Below, one piece after another: positions 1-11,123 of a stretch of 64,000 nt of DNA. A program made the position numbers and the translations under genes. Location of the stretch: the NCBI RefSeq assembly GCF_036785885.1, contig NC_092323.1:13772501-13836500 (forward strand), in the 5' to 3' direction. The stretch's first letter is position 1, and each line of letters starts with the position of its first letter. This DNA comes from Coffea arabica (lineage: Eukaryota > Streptophyta > Magnoliopsida > Gentianales > Rubiaceae). Below the pieces are notes generated by a model that was not told the DNA's origin, did not search any database, and saw nothing but the letters and a program-made list of their open reading frames with translations.

Positions 1-382
1 GGAAAGAATATTTGAACAATTACTTCTAACTACCCATTGTCTTTCAAAATTTTTTCTTGTCAATCTGATTTTGGGTAAAAGTAGTGTGATTTTCACTTCT
101 TTCCTCCCTTGAACTGTACTGAGCTCATTGATGATTGAGTTGAGTATATGAGTTTCTCAAAGCCAATAGTAGTAGTTTACTGCAGGTGACAAGACCTATT
201 GCCGAACGTATAATATCATATAAAGCAAAATGTGACAAGGGATTGCTCCCCAGTTCTTGACAATTCAATCCACAACACCAAATTGTTTTTACTAGTTGTA
301 TACAACCATTTATTTGCCCATTCCAGTATTGCAGAGTGCAGACATATATATATAATTTTTTTTCCCCCTTGTAACATGGATA
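1..382. other. 3' flank of the disrupted LecRK gene
   Basis: AT-rich DNA downstream of the minus-strand receptor kinase stop codon. No coding region or repeat is recognised here. It probably includes the 3' UTR of that gene. Confidence 0.4.
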
Positions 383-2044
383 TTAAGGTTTTGGAAGTGT
401 AGATGGTATCTCCATTCTACCTTCTAACATCAAGATCACATTTCTCATTGAAGGGCGGAGATGAGGAGCTTCTTGAATGCATAAAAATCCAACCTTGAGG
501 AACCTTTCCAGGTACATCAATTCTATTTCTTCATCTCTGATGAGCTTTTTGAGCTCGTTTGTCACCAAGCATTTATAAGCCCAGCTGGCTAGTTGGACCT
601 CATCTGGGGTTGAAACAGTGTTATCCACATTACTTCTGCAACAGATGATCTCGAGCAAAACTATTCCATAGCTGTAAACATCTATCTTCTCTGATGTCAA
701 GGCATTGCTCTGCCATTCAGGTGCCAAGTAGCCTCTCACAGCTCTATCAACAGCACTAAGGATTCCGTTTTGAGTTGGCATCAAAAGCCTTGCAGATTCA
801 AAATTGCAAAGCTTAGCAGTCCAGGAATTGTTAACCTGTATGTTCTGAGGCCTGATGCTGCAATGGACTATACAGGGCTCACACTCTTCATGCAAGTAAG
901 ATATCCCAAGTGCTACGTCCAACGCCAACTTCTTTCTCTGTTCCCAAGTAGGTCTAGTTTCTTCTTGGAAGAGAACATCAGCCAACGACCCTTTGCTCAT
1001 GAACTCGTATACAAGAAGCTTTTTAGTGCCCTCTAAGCAAAAGCCAAGCAATTGAACCACGTTTCTGTGATAAATTCGTCCAATTGCAGTCATTTCAGCT
1101 ATGAAATCTCTTTCTCCTTCCTGTTCACAGTTTTCCTGTCTTTTGACAGCAACTATCTTGCTATCCTCCAATAAGGTTCCCCTGTAAACCTTTCCGAAGG
1201 AAGTAGAGCTTAACTCATCCTTGAAACCGTCTGTTGCTCTCTCAAGCTCATTGTAGGAAAAGGATCGAAGAGTAAACTCTTTATTAAGGCCCAAGTTTTT
1301 AATTTCTAACAGCTTGTGATATTGCTGAACCCCTTTTCTGAAGAGGAAGAAGCTAAAGATAGCAAAGAGGGTGAACAAAAATGCAAGCAGACCGAGGGAT
1401 AAGCCAATAATTGCAATTAATCTCCTCCTCTTGCTTTTATTCCTGATCTCCCTTTTGGGGTGCTCATGAGTCAAAGCTGAAAGATCCATAGTCCTATGGA
1501 CGAGCGTGAAGTTTGTGGACGAGCTTCCATTTACTGATGCATACAGGAGCGGCAGCTTATACTTCTTGCAATCTCCTTCTGTACTATACAGAACAGCCCA
1601 GCAGTTGCAATCATCCAGGCAAGCATTCTGACAATCCCAACCAACGGCAGAAAATTCAGAATATGGTTGGCCCCCCAACATGATGCCCTTCATACTTGTG
1701 AAATCGTAGGTCAGTTCCTGAAGATTTTGCCAACAAAATCCATGGTTAACAAAGTCTCTGTAGCATCCGAGGAAGGCCATGTTTGGGTCAATATATTTGA
1801 ATCCAGGAAAGCAAGTACAATTTGCTGTGCCACCACTCCTAGAGCAGAAGCTGTTGACACCACAGAAACCACTGGCTTGGCATGGGTTTTCAAAACCTGA
1901 CCATTCTACAGAAATAGTCTGGTTATTGCTGCTGTTGTGGAACCTATGTGAGTATATCCTGAAATTCCCATCAGCATCAAGAGTTGCACGATGGATTGCC
2001 GCTGTTTCATTTCTGTCATTCAATACAAGGCCTTCATCAGTGAA
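383..2044 (-). pseudogene. LecRK-1, 3' part: EGF/PAN, membrane and pseudokinase segment
   Basis: This is the downstream part (553 codons plus stop) of a G-type lectin S-receptor-like Ser/Thr kinase cut by the copia element at 2050. It continues in frame from the upstream piece at 7067-7714. Together they would give an intronless gene of 769 codons, close to the 779-aa paralogue at 26103. In order it carries the end of the lectin region, an EGF-like cysteine segment (CGVNSFC, then CTCFPGF), a PAN-like segment (CQNACLDDCNCW), a basic stop-transfer stretch before a membrane helix (about 1360-1440) and a kinase-like domain. The ATP-binding lysine motif VAVKR is kept. The glycine loop is degenerate (SSTSFGKVY), the catalytic HCD motif reads HCS with K to R after it (857-865), and DFG reads NFE (797-805). 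The domain is therefore very likely catalytically dead, independently of the insertion. The first in-frame ATG after the element is at 2023 and would give a product without signal peptide or lectin domain. Confidence 0.9.
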
Positions 2045-2049
2045 GTTTA
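2045..2049. repeat. Copia target-site duplication, left copy (gttta)
   Basis: The 5-bp sequence gttta directly abuts the TG end of the left LTR and is repeated exactly at 7067-7071 after the CA end of the right LTR. Removing the element and one copy restores the reading frame of the receptor kinase (S-E-W-L-N joined to F-T-D-E). Confidence 0.95.
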
Positions 2050-2287
2050 TGTTATTAAACTGTAGTAAAGAACAAAACTATACTAGACAAATACAGAGAC
2101 TTTGAGGCGTGAAAGCACTTTCCTTAAGGTGTTATTTGCCTCTATTAGACAAATTACCTCTAGGATACAACAAAGTCTAAGAACTATCAAATGAAAAGTA
2201 AAAGTCATATATAGGCAACATGCACTTTATCCTCTTTCAATGTGGGACAATGGATTTCAACATACTCATTACAAACTATTACCAACA
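2050..2287 (-). repeat. Copia 3' LTR (element orientation)
   Basis: 238-bp direct repeat matching 6829-7066. In element orientation it starts TGTTGGTAATAG and ends TTTAATAACA. It holds a TATATATG box-like stretch roughly 75 nt from its start. Confidence 0.95.
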
Positions 2288-2298
2288 ATCCCCCACTT
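2288..2298 (-). other. Copia polypurine tract
   Basis: On the minus strand this reads AAGTGGGGGAT directly before the TG of the 3' LTR, the usual place and base composition of the plus-strand DNA primer site. Confidence 0.8.
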
Positions 2299-2833
2299 AG
2301 TTTGTAATGAAATCAAATCAGCACTCATATTATCTTGCATAGAGAAAGGTGTTTGTGAACTTAAACCCTTCTCTTAGTGTAAATATTTCACTTGTTCTAA
2401 CAAGTTATGGTGGCTACATTGCTTAAACCATAACTTTAAAGTTAAAACAGAAATAGCACACACAAGATTATACCTTTTCGGAGAATAGTTCACGAAATGA
2501 TTTTAGCACTTTTACTGGCCGTGTGCTCCATCCTAGATTCATGATCATTTACAAAAGAAAACCCCCACTTTTGCTGGGAGCGGCACCACTCCCATGATCA
2601 TATAGGTGAAGTACATTTCTAGCCTTTATTACCAAGGCACTATGAAACCATATTTAACTTCATTAAGAGTATGATACTCAGCCTCTTATGTATCAAACTG
2701 CACTAGTACCTTGGAATGGTATGATACAATTTCTAGTGCTCACAACCACTTATTAGTAACTTGTTATTACCCTTTAAACCTTTCACCTAGTGTTAGTGCT
2801 AGAAGAGAGGTTGGGTTACCATTACTAGTGGTT
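2299..2833 (-). other. Copia 3' non-coding segment
   Basis: About 535 bp between the gag-pol stop and the polypurine tract. No second open frame is seen. Confidence 0.6.
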
Positions 2834-5800
2834 TTAGACAATGGGTTTTAACCTCATTCCCAATGACGTTGCTTTCACTACATCTCTTGAGAGAGCTTTA
2901 GTGAATGGATCCGCCAAATTGTTGAATGATCTAACATACACTACTGTGACTATGCCATCATTCAATAATTGTCTGACATATTCATGTCTTAGACTTATAT
3001 GTCTAGATTTGCCGTTATATATTCTATTTAACGCTCTAGACATAGTGGCTTCGCTATCACAATGCAAAGAAATGGCTGGCATCGGGTTTGGCCACAACTC
3101 GATGTCTAACAGTAAGTTTCTTAGCCATTCGGCCTCTTTGCATGCAGCTGCTAAGGCTACAAACTCAGCCTCCATGGTGGAATGAGTTATGACTGTTTGT
3201 TTCTTTGATGCCCAAGAAACAGCTCCTCCACCCAACATAAAAATCCATCCAGAAGTAGACACTTTGTCACATACACTGGTTACCCAACTTGCATCGGAAT
3301 AACCTTCAAGTACAACCGGAAATTTGTTATAGGAAAGCTCTAAATCTTTTGTCCTTTTAAGATATCCAAGCACTCTACCTATAGCTTTCCAATGCTCTAT
3401 ACCAGGATTCTTAGTGTATCTAGCGAGTCTACAAACTGCATATGAAATATCTGGCCTAGTACAATGTGTAGCATACATTAGGCTACCAATTGCACTAGCA
3501 TACTCTAATTGAGCAATTGGCTTTCCAGAATTTTCAAACAACTTAAAGTTAGGATCATAAGGAGTGCTTACTTCTTTTATCTTCAAATGTTGATACTTGT
3601 TCAAAACTTTCTCAACATAATGAGATTGACTTAAAGAATAGGCCCCACTATGTCTCTTAACTTTAATTCCTAAGATAGTATCTACTTCTCCAAGATCTTT
3701 CATCTTGAATATAGAAGACAAATACTTCTTAGTTTCTTCAACGCCTTTGTAATTAGTACCAATAATTAGCATGTCATCTACATATAGACAGATTATCACA
3801 CCATACTCTCTAGTAAACTTGGAATAAATACACTTATCAGCATTATTATATTTAAAACCATTAGAGAGTATAGCAGATTCAAACTTTTGATGCCACTGTT
3901 TAGGCGCTTGTTTTAGACCATACAAAGACCTTGTTAGTTTGCAAACTTTCTTTTCATTCCCTGGTAGAACAAAACCTTCTGGTTGATCCATATACACCTC
4001 TTCATTTAAGTCACCATTTAAAAAGGCCGTTTTCACATCCATCTGATGTACACACAAATCAAACATTGAAGCCAATGCTAATAGTACTCTTATAGATGTA
4101 ATTCTAGCCACTGGTGCATAAGTATCAAAATAATCGATTCCCTCCTTTTGCCTAAATCCTTTTGCTACTAATCTTGCCTTGAAAGTTTGTACAGATCCAT
4201 CAGTAGCATATTTCTTTCGAAATACCCACTTACAGCCAATTGGTTTAGAACCCGGAGGCAAATCAACTAGGATCCAAGTATTATTACTTAATAATGAATC
4301 CATTTCATCATTAATTGCCTCTCTCCAAAACGATGCATCTCTCGATTTCATAGCTTCACTAAAAGTTTTAGGGTCATCTTCTACAGTTAACAAGATAGGA
4401 ATCTTGTCAAGTAGAAACTGTCTATCGCCTTCAACTAGGAAAACAATAGCTTGTGAATCTATAAAATCAGAGGATAAATGTTTTTCTTTCCGTTGCCTTT
4501 GACTCCTCCTTAACTCACTTGGAATGTCCCCTGCATTCCTTTTATTATTATTGGAGGGTCTAGCATTGGAAACAGGCGGTGGCTCTTGGCTTGGATCTGT
4601 ACTCATTGTCGAATTATAAAGAAATTTATCTTCTAAAAATTCGACATCTCTAGATTCCACAATGACGTTAGAATCTAAATCTAGCAACCGATATGCTTTT
4701 GAATTTTCAGCATAGCCTACAAACACACTTTTAAGTGCTCGAGGTCCCAATTTTGTCCTTTTATGATCAGGGACTCTATAAAAGGCTATACAACCCCAAA
4801 CTCGAAAATACTTCAAGTTTGGTTTTCTACCTTTCCATAATTCATATGGTGATACCTTCGATTTAAGCGAAGTTACTCGATTATGTATGTGACAAGCAGC
4901 CAGTAAGGCCTCTCCCCACAAATTTTTAGGCAGTCCAGAACTTATAATCATGGCATTTACCATATTTCCTAAAGTTCTATTTTTCCTTTCTGCCAAACCA
5001 TTTTGTTGCGGAGTATAAGGTGCACTAGTTTGGTGTATAATTCCATTTTCTTCACAAAATTGAGAAAAATCAGCAGGGAGATATTCCCCACCTCTATCAC
5101 TCCTCAAAATTTTAACCTTCTTTCCTAGTTGATTTTCCACCAGATTTTTGTAACACTTAAACATATGAAATGACTCATCTTTCGTTTTCATCAAGTAAAC
5201 ATACACATATCTTGAATAATCATCAATGAATGTGATGAAATACTTATTTCCTCCTCTTGTTAGAAACCCATTAAATTCACAAACGTCAGAATGAACAAGA
5301 TCCAACAATTCATTGTTTCTTTCTGCTTTAGGAAAAGGTAATCTGGTCATTTTTGCTTGTATGCATGTTTCACACCTTTTTTCAACATTATCTTTGAACG
5401 AAATTAGCCCATGTTTAGACATAAACTGCAAAGTTTTATGATTAGTATGCGCTAATCTACCATGCCAAAGAGAATATGAAGCATCAACAATATACACAGA
5501 AACATTATTTTTATTGATACATAACTTGAACATTCCATCACAAGAGTATCCCTTGCCTACAAATACACCATTCAAAGAGAAGATAAGCTTATTAGACTCT
5601 ATTACAGCCTTTAGCCCCTTTTTGTTTAAGGCATCAGCCGACACAAGATTTTTCCTAATTTCTGGAACATGAAGTACATTGGCCAGTATAAGTTTCTTTC
5701 CGGAAGTAAACTGCAAGTCTACACTTCCTATGCCAATGACCTTTGCTGTATCATGGTTTCCCATCAATACTTTATGACCATCAGGAACTTCTTCATAAGT

Positions 5801-6805
5801 CTTGAATTGGGACTTATCATTACAAACATGCACGGTGGCACCAGAATCATACCACCAGTCACACGATTTGGTTGCAGCAGCCACATGCAACTCAGAAATC
5901 ATGCCAATGTTCCAATGCGAAATCATTGCAACAATCTCAGCAACATCTTGTTCAACCAGATTTGCATTTTTGGCATTGTCTTTCTTTTGCTTTTTGTTGC
6001 TATCTGCTTTGCACTCACGCTTGTAATGTCCCTTCTTGCCGCACTTATAGCAGATTCTATTCTTCTTCTTGTCCTTAGATGTACTTGCATCTGGAGACTT
6101 TCTTTTGGAACCAGAAAAATTCTGTGAATTCTTCTCACTTAAAGCATTCACTTTGACATCAGATTCTATTTGCTTCTTTTGAAGATTTCTGGTATCTTCT
6201 TCAATACGCAAATGTTTTAAAATCTGATCTGTAGTGAATGATTCAGTAGTATGGAGCAACTTTTTCTTATAGTCATTCCAACTAGTTGGAAGTTTGGCTA
6301 TAATTGCTCCAACTTGCAAGGATTCAGATATCTCCACTTTCAGATCATGTAACTTAGACACAATCACTTGGAGATCATGAATCTGATCCATAAGAGAAGA
6401 ATTCTCAATGATACGAAAATCAAAATATTGCATAATCAGAAATTTATCCGCACCTTGTTTCATCGTATTATACTTGTATTCCAGCGCATTCCAGATTTCC
6501 TTTGGCGACTTGACTGCAGTATATAGATCATACAAGCGGTCAGAAAGAGTGTTCATGATGTGTCCTCTGCACAGCAACTCGTCCTCTGCGCGTTTCCTGT
6601 GTTGTGCCTTGACTTCATCAGAATCACCATCTTTAGGTTCTGGAATTTCAGGAAGAGAAGGATCCAAAACGTAAGCAATCTTCAAAGCCGTCAGGAAAAA
6701 CATCATCTTATCCTTCCAACGGGAGAAGTTAGTGCCGTCGAATCTGTCCAACTTCACGAAGTCCTGATTCATCACTTTGAACGCAGATTCAGAACTTGAC
6801 TCCAT
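2834..6805 (-). CDS. Ty1/copia Gag-Pol polyprotein, intact
   Basis: A single frame of 1323 codons encoding the full set of copia proteins. The ATG at 6805 (MESSSES) is chosen because the frame upstream of it reaches only a GTG. In order: an N-terminal Gag domain ([13 protein letters not shown]), a CCHC zinc knuckle ([14 protein letters not shown], about residue 252-265), an aspartic protease (DSGAT, about 320), a GAG-pre-integrase segment (LWHGRLAH), an integrase core with D/D/E landmarks ([24 protein letters not shown]), a reverse transcriptase (KWVFRKK, then YVDDMLIIG at about 1007) and RNase H (DASW, then [11 protein letters not shown]). No stop, frameshift or missing catalytic motif is visible, so it may be functional. 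Gag and Pol share one frame, as is normal for plant copia elements. The very short leader and missing tRNA primer site are unusual. Confidence 0.95.
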   Translation of the reverse strand: MESSSESAFKVMNQDFVKLDRFDGTNFSRWKDKMMFFLTALKIAYVLDPSLPEIPEPKDGDSDEVKAQHRKRAEDELLCRGHIMNTLSDRLYDLYTAVKSPKEIWNALEYKYNTMKQGADKFLIMQYFDFRIIENSSLMDQIHDLQVIVSKLHDLKVEISESLQVGAIIAKLPTSWNDYKKKLLHTTESFTTDQILKHLRIEEDTRNLQKKQIESDVKVNALSEKNSQNFSGSKRKSPDASTSKDKKKNRICYKCGKKGHYKRECKADSNKKQKKDNAKNANLVEQDVAEIVAMISHWNIGMISELHVAAATKSCDWWYDSGATVHVCNDKSQFKTYEEVPDGHKVLMGNHDTAKVIGIGSVDLQFTSGKKLILANVLHVPEIRKNLVSADALNKKGLKAVIESNKLIFSLNGVFVGKGYSCDGMFKLCINKNNVSVYIVDASYSLWHGRLAHTNHKTLQFMSKHGLISFKDNVEKRCETCIQAKMTRLPFPKAERNNELLDLVHSDVCEFNGFLTRGGNKYFITFIDDYSRYVYVYLMKTKDESFHMFKCYKNLVENQLGKKVKILRSDRGGEYLPADFSQFCEENGIIHQTSAPYTPQQNGLAERKNRTLGNMVNAMIISSGLPKNLWGEALLAACHIHNRVTSLKSKVSPYELWKGRKPNLKYFRVWGCIAFYRVPDHKRTKLGPRALKSVFVGYAENSKAYRLLDLDSNVIVESRDVEFLEDKFLYNSTMSTDPSQEPPPVSNARPSNNNKRNAGDIPSELRRSQRQRKEKHLSSDFIDSQAIVFLVEGDRQFLLDKIPILLTVEDDPKTFSEAMKSRDASFWREAINDEMDSLLSNNTWILVDLPPGSKPIGCKWVFRKKYATDGSVQTFKARLVAKGFRQKEGIDYFDTYAPVARITSIRVLLALASMFDLCVHQMDVKTAFLNGDLNEEVYMDQPEGFVLPGNEKKVCKLTRSLYGLKQAPKQWHQKFESAILSNGFKYNNADKCIYSKFTREYGVIICLYVDDMLIIGTNYKGVEETKKYLSSIFKMKDLGEVDTILGIKVKRHSGAYSLSQSHYVEKVLNKYQHLKIKEVSTPYDPNFKLFENSGKPIAQLEYASAIGSLMYATHCTRPDISYAVCRLARYTKNPGIEHWKAIGRVLGYLKRTKDLELSYNKFPVVLEGYSDASWVTSVCDKVSTSGWIFMLGGGAVSWASKKQTVITHSTMEAEFVALAAACKEAEWLRNLLLDIELWPNPMPAISLHCDSEATMSRALNRIYNGKSRHISLRHEYVRQLLNDGIVTVVYVRSFNNLADPFTKALSRDVVKATSLGMRLKPIV

Positions 6806-6812
6806 TGTTGAT

Positions 6813-6826
6813 AATAACACCTTAAG
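6813..6826 (-). other. Candidate self-priming site replacing a tRNA primer-binding site
   Basis: Two bases after the 5' LTR, where plant copia elements normally carry a site complementary to initiator-Met tRNA, the minus strand reads CTTAAGGTGTTATT. All 14 bases are complementary to AATAACACCTTAAG inside the same LTR (plus-strand 6902-6915, repeated at 2123-2136 in the other LTR). In the RNA this would form a hairpin with a loop of about 75 nt. In Tf1-type elements such pairing supplies the reverse-transcription primer. That role here is inference. Confidence 0.55.
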
Positions 6827-6828
6827 AT

Positions 6829-7066
6829 TGTTATTAAACTGTAGTAAAGAACAAAACTATACTAGACAAATACAGAGACTTTGAGGCGTGAAAGCACTTT
6901 CCTTAAGGTGTTATTTGCCTCTATTAGACAAATTACCTCTAGGATACAACAAAGTCTAAGAACTATCAAATGAAAAGTAAAAGTCATATATAGGCAACAT
7001 GCACTTTATCCTCTTTCAATGTGGGACAATGGATTTCAACATACTCATTACAAACTATTACCAACA
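6829..7066 (-). repeat. Copia 5' LTR (element orientation)
   Basis: 238-bp LTR matching 2050-2287. It would drive transcription toward lower coordinates. The TATATATG stretch lies about 80 nt before the segment complementary to the primer region. Confidence 0.95.
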
Positions 7067-7071
7067 GTTTA
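7067..7071. repeat. Copia target-site duplication, right copy (gttta)
   Basis: Perfect partner of 2045-2049. Confidence 0.95.
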
Positions 7072-7714
7072 GCCATTCTGATGAGTCGTTTAAACCGCTA
7101 GCCGTGAATGTCCAGTACCGTATATTTGTGCTGTTTATTGGATAAGCAGCAAGAAAATAGTCCTCCACTACAAGACCGAACCTCCCACTTGATTGGTCTG
7201 ATGATGAAAAGCTAGAGACTAATTCTGTGCCAGAAGGCAGATATTGACCGCCTAAAATGGTATCAGTAGGATACTTGTAACTCTCCCACAAGGTATGAGT
7301 TTCGTTATGGATAACTAAGTTTCCAGAGTCGAACAAAGAGGCTGAAACCACAGGAGAGAGTTGGTCTTCGAATTCTGCATTGATTTTCTTCTGAGTGTCT
7401 GCAGTAGTTAAAAGCCAACCTTGTCCAGTGAACCAAAGATAGGCATTCGAGGAGATTGGTGGATCATCTCTATTTGCAGTCCAAACAGTAGTATTTGTAG
7501 GGGTACCAATCAACCATATCCCAACTGCATATCCATTCCCTTTCGGATAGAAGCCGAAACCAAAAAGTCCAGAAGGAGATAGCCATGAAGAAGGATAAGA
7601 ATTTGGGAAGAGTTTCGTTCCTATGCTTATGTTTTGGCTAAGCAATTGAGCTTTCACGGCAACTAATGAATGTAGCAAGCAGAAGATAACCAGTAGTACG
7701 AATAAATTTGCCAT
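7067..7714 (-). pseudogene. LecRK-1, 5' part: signal peptide and bulb-lectin domain
   Basis: The upstream 216 codons of the split receptor kinase. The ATG at 7714 is chosen because it opens a signal peptide (MANLFVLLVIFCLLHS, cleavage probably near VKA/Q) and the frame further upstream reaches only a GTG. The mature part is the mannose-binding bulb-lectin domain (SSWLSPSGLFGFGFYP, VWTANRDDPP, LFDSGNLVI, ESYKYPTDTIL), as in extracellular G-type lectin kinases. The interrupted frame runs only two codons (C, W) into the LTR and stops at 7058. If transcribed, the locus could therefore still secrete a lectin-only fragment of about 218 aa. No other disabling change is seen in this half. Confidence 0.9.
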
Positions 7715-9411
7715 GATATGGAACCAGATTGAGCTGAAACCAAGGTAAATTTGGTTGTTCACTCAGTCTTTATAGCTAGTTGTATAATCAAGAAAATTTT
7801 GCAAACTCAAATCAACAAACGGCTGTTGTAATGATGTACCCTCTCGCCTTCTCAAATTGATTACTCACACTATTTAGTCAAACTAGTTTTTCTCAGCCTC
7901 ACGCGATGCGTGAGAATGCCCTGGGTCTGTGTTAAACAAGATCAAATGAAGGCAAGTGAATTAATATAAAATGGTTATATATTAAATACATGATGGGTGC
8001 TAATAACAATGGGGAATTTGACTTTAGGTAAATTGGTTATTGTCGTTATTCGTTTATTCAATTTATTTATGAAGCCGGAGAGATTTTTGTACCTACTGGA
8101 CCTGGACTACTAATTGACTTAACGTGAGATATCGATACGATATATTAGTATTAATTGATATATTAGTATTTCATAACCGTAATAAATTATCAGCGATCTA
8201 AGAGTCAATGCAACGAGATTTTTTTTGCTAGAATAATAAAGATAAACTAACTGTAATAGGTTGTTACATGGTCCAATTTGGGCAAGCCAGTAAATTCCAC
8301 AATAATCTTACTCTGAAATTAATGGCCTTACAGAGTAGCCAGTAATTTTAATTCAACAAGACAAGATATCAAGACATAATTGCATAAGAGCAAACTTGAT
8401 CCTACATGCGAGTATTATGAATTTGTGCATACAAGTGATGCTGGCACGGGAGATATGCTTACCTTTTATTTAGAGCAAATAAAAAATGAATGATCAACAA
8501 TTACCTAAGTAACCAAGAAAAAGATTATTAATTGGATGGGATCTCTTGTCGTTTTACCTTCAATCTCTACTTTCACCATGCCGTAGAAGTGATTAACTTG
8601 TGCTAGGTTAAACAAGTACAGCTGACAGATACAATTTTATAAAATACAGGATGACATCACTTGGTCTAACTAAATATACCTAACAAAGACGATACACATT
8701 CATATTAAATGAAAGAAATTTGAAGGACAGATAGACCTTTTATTGAGGCCAAAACCATACTTAAAATGCGTAATCAATGCATTAGACAAATCCTTGTATA
8801 TACATTATATGCATTCAATTGTTCTACAAATTCTTTCAAGTGGGACAAAACATAAAAACTAATCACCAGAAAAACCATAATCATGCAGCAAGATGGCCAT
8901 AGCAAGTCTAACAATGGCTCCCATTTCACGACAGTTGAAACCTATAAAATATCTCTAAAATTTTTAACACCCTTCGGTGAACCATTGCAATGATTTCAAC
9001 AAACATTCTGACTCATTAGGCCTCTCATTATAAGGAAAAAAGGCCAAAAGGCAGAAATAAAGCAAAGAGTTCACCTCACAAAATTATGGAAGCCGAAGCT
9101 TTTAATTGGAAGAAGAAATTGCTTTTGAGATGACTTGCTCACAAGACCAGTTAGGTGAGAGTGTGAAGACTCCACCTTGCAAAATTGCCAAATCCAAGTC
9201 TTCAATTGAAGAAAGAAACACATCCAATATGTTGCTTTTTCAGATGGCTTTCTCTCAAGATTACAGAGGCAAGAGAGTTTTGTGCTTTGGACACCACCCA
9301 CCACTGAAGACACAGTCACACGTATGAAGCATAAATACAAAGCCACCAAAGTTGACCAAGCACATGACTGAAGCACAAATGCAAAAGCCACTTAACCGTA
9401 TATTTATTAAC
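7715..9411. other. LecRK-1 upstream region
   Basis: About 1.7 kb of AT-rich DNA expected to hold the leader and promoter of the disrupted receptor kinase. No coding region or clear repeat is recognised. A 106-codon frame at 9071-9391 resembles no family. Confidence 0.4.
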
Positions 9412-9624
9412 TCGTTTGGCAAATGAGTTTTTTTTTATATTTATCTAAAATTTTATTGTAACTTGCTATAAAAGTTGTAAGAAAATTTTTTGATTTGTGC
9501 AAATTTTTTGATATTTTAAAGTGTATAGTTTAAAAATTTTGAAGAGTTTTTTGAGATTAATATAGTTGAAATTATTAAAAAACTTGTAGAACACAAATTT
9601 AGCCAAAAATTTGTTTACCAAACA
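9412..9624. mobile_element. Short inverted-repeat element (MITE-like)
   Basis: AT-rich segment with imperfect terminal inverted repeats, cgtttggcaaatgagttttt at the left and the complement of aaaaatttgtttaccaaaca at the right. No coding capacity. No target duplication could be fixed by eye. Confidence 0.45.
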
Positions 9625-9749
9625 GGCCCTATGTTATATGGTATAATTTAAACTTATTTGTGTAAAACAAATTATACACTAACCGTATCTGAAAAAGTTA
9701 TCCCTAAAAATCTCACATAGTTTATTAAACTATTTTTCGCTCATAGTTT

Positions 9750-10455
9750 TTTTTTTTTTTTTTTTTTTTTGAGAACCACAACCAATTGATTATCAGATAT
9801 ACTAGTAATTAATGACTGATGAGTGACAGAGAAAAACATATCAGGAAACGCGTGGAACTATGACATTGCTCACGGCCGTAATAGAAATACTCCCTGGCGT
9901 GGTAGAGTGTTAAAAGCTGGGTCAATTCCGAGGAGTAAATGAAGAAGTAGCTTTGCCTGCCTAGCTAGCTTAGAGGTATCGTTGAAGCATTTAAGAGCTC
10001 ATCTTAAATATCCCATCCCTCAATTCCTCCTCAAAGCTTCATTATACACAACGACCCCATTTATTTCTCGGAGAAACAGATGGTGTGTTGATCCGCGGAG
10101 GATGTGCAAAAGAGCGACCCCAAGAAAAAGAGAGAAGATGTGTACACACACGCATAATGCAGTCTTAACTTGAATTGGAATTGCATGTGAGGATACTAAA
10201 TCATAAATGAGAAAATCCTGGGGGGCTAGCTGGGAAAAAGTCTTTTGAAGGCGGCTCTGAGACAGCCGGCTGCTGCTGACCGGTGTCGTCGTGGTCTCTC
10301 ACCCTCTCTGTCTCCGTCTGTTCCTCTCTCTCGCTCGTGAGTGGCTCACGTGAGTCGTGCGTTCCCAACCCCACTGACCGTAGCCCTGCCAAACAAGAAG
10401 TCGGGGCGTTTGCAAGACGTAGAATGAGTTAATTCCAAATTATTAAACTAGGCTC
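9750..10455 (-). mobile_element. Poly(A) retroposon or processed transcript copy
   Basis: The plus strand carries a run of T at about 9747-9770, which is a 3' poly(A) tail on the minus strand. It is followed by about 680 bp whose far part (10080-10400) is much richer in G and C than its surroundings. The 12-bp sequence cgctcatagttt occurs directly at both ends (9738-9749 and 10456-10467), as expected for an LINE-mobilised insertion. The flanking repeat is longer and imperfect, so an older local duplication could also explain it. A 63-codon frame at 10201-10392 (minus) resembles no family. Confidence 0.45.
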
Positions 10456-11118
10456 CGCTCATAGTTTATTAAACTATATTTTTCGTTATAATTAACCAAC
10501 TAAACTCCTAAAATTATTCGTTATGTCAACTTAATTATTCATAGTGCTTTTGTGATGAAATTGGGTTATATGCATAAACTGTTAAAAAGAACTTCTATCT
10601 CTTTTGACCGTTGAAGTAGACGACGGGATGGGAAATATCATATCAATTTTAAAGGGTGTAATAAGTTAACTGCAATAAAAAAATGTTCAATAGATAAAAT
10701 GAAATTTTTGTATACTTTAATGACCTTTGGCGCACTCTACCAAAAGAAAATATAAAATGAATGTCCAAGACTTATTGTTGTCGTGAAATTAAAAAATGTC
10801 ATTGAAGTATTTTTAACTGGAAAGTAACCAAAAGACCTGTTTACATTACAATAAAATTATTGATTGCCTTCATTATTAAAATCTATACTATGTATAATGG
10901 GAGAGATTCCCTGACCCCTCGTTTGGGGTTTGGTATGTAGGAATGACGTGAAAGGGATAGGTTTTTTCAACTTGTTGGTCATTCCATTCCGGTGTTTAGT
11001 ATGGTTTATTTAAGTGGGGAAGTCATTTTCCCTAACATGTTCATTCCAAATTTTTCTTGAAATTCCATTCCTTAAAAAAAATTTACTTCTCGTTTGATAC
11101 ATGGGAATGCTCGAAATG

Positions 11119-11123
11119 GAAAG
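11119..11123. repeat. Solo-LTR target duplication, left (gaaag)
   Basis: gaaag occurs directly before the TG of the LTR and again at 12645-12649 directly after its CA. Confidence 0.85.

Larger units (their letters stand above)
2050..7066 (-). mobile_element. Complete Ty1/copia LTR retrotransposon
   Basis: A 5017-bp element in minus orientation inserted in the LecRK coding sequence. It has 238-bp LTRs (2050-2287 and 6829-7066) starting TG and ending CA, a perfect 5-bp target duplication, a G-rich polypurine tract next to the 3' LTR and one uninterrupted gag-pol frame. By eye the two LTRs show no difference over their whole length, so the insertion is recent. The domain order protease, integrase, RT, RNase H places it in Ty1/copia (Pseudoviridae type). 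The expected initiator-Met tRNA primer site is absent; see the primer-region entry. Only about 23 nt separate the 5' LTR from the first ATG. Confidence 0.97.

Noticed and set aside
5669-6127. 152-codon plus-strand frame and neighbouring short frames
   Set aside because: Antisense shadow of the copia gag-pol frame.
6806-6828. tRNA-iMet primer site in the copia element
   Set aside because: The expected TGGTATCAGAGC-type match is absent immediately after the LTR.
10201-10392. 63-codon GC-rich minus frame
   Set aside because: Possibly from the parent of the retroposed sequence, but too short and unlike any known protein to call.
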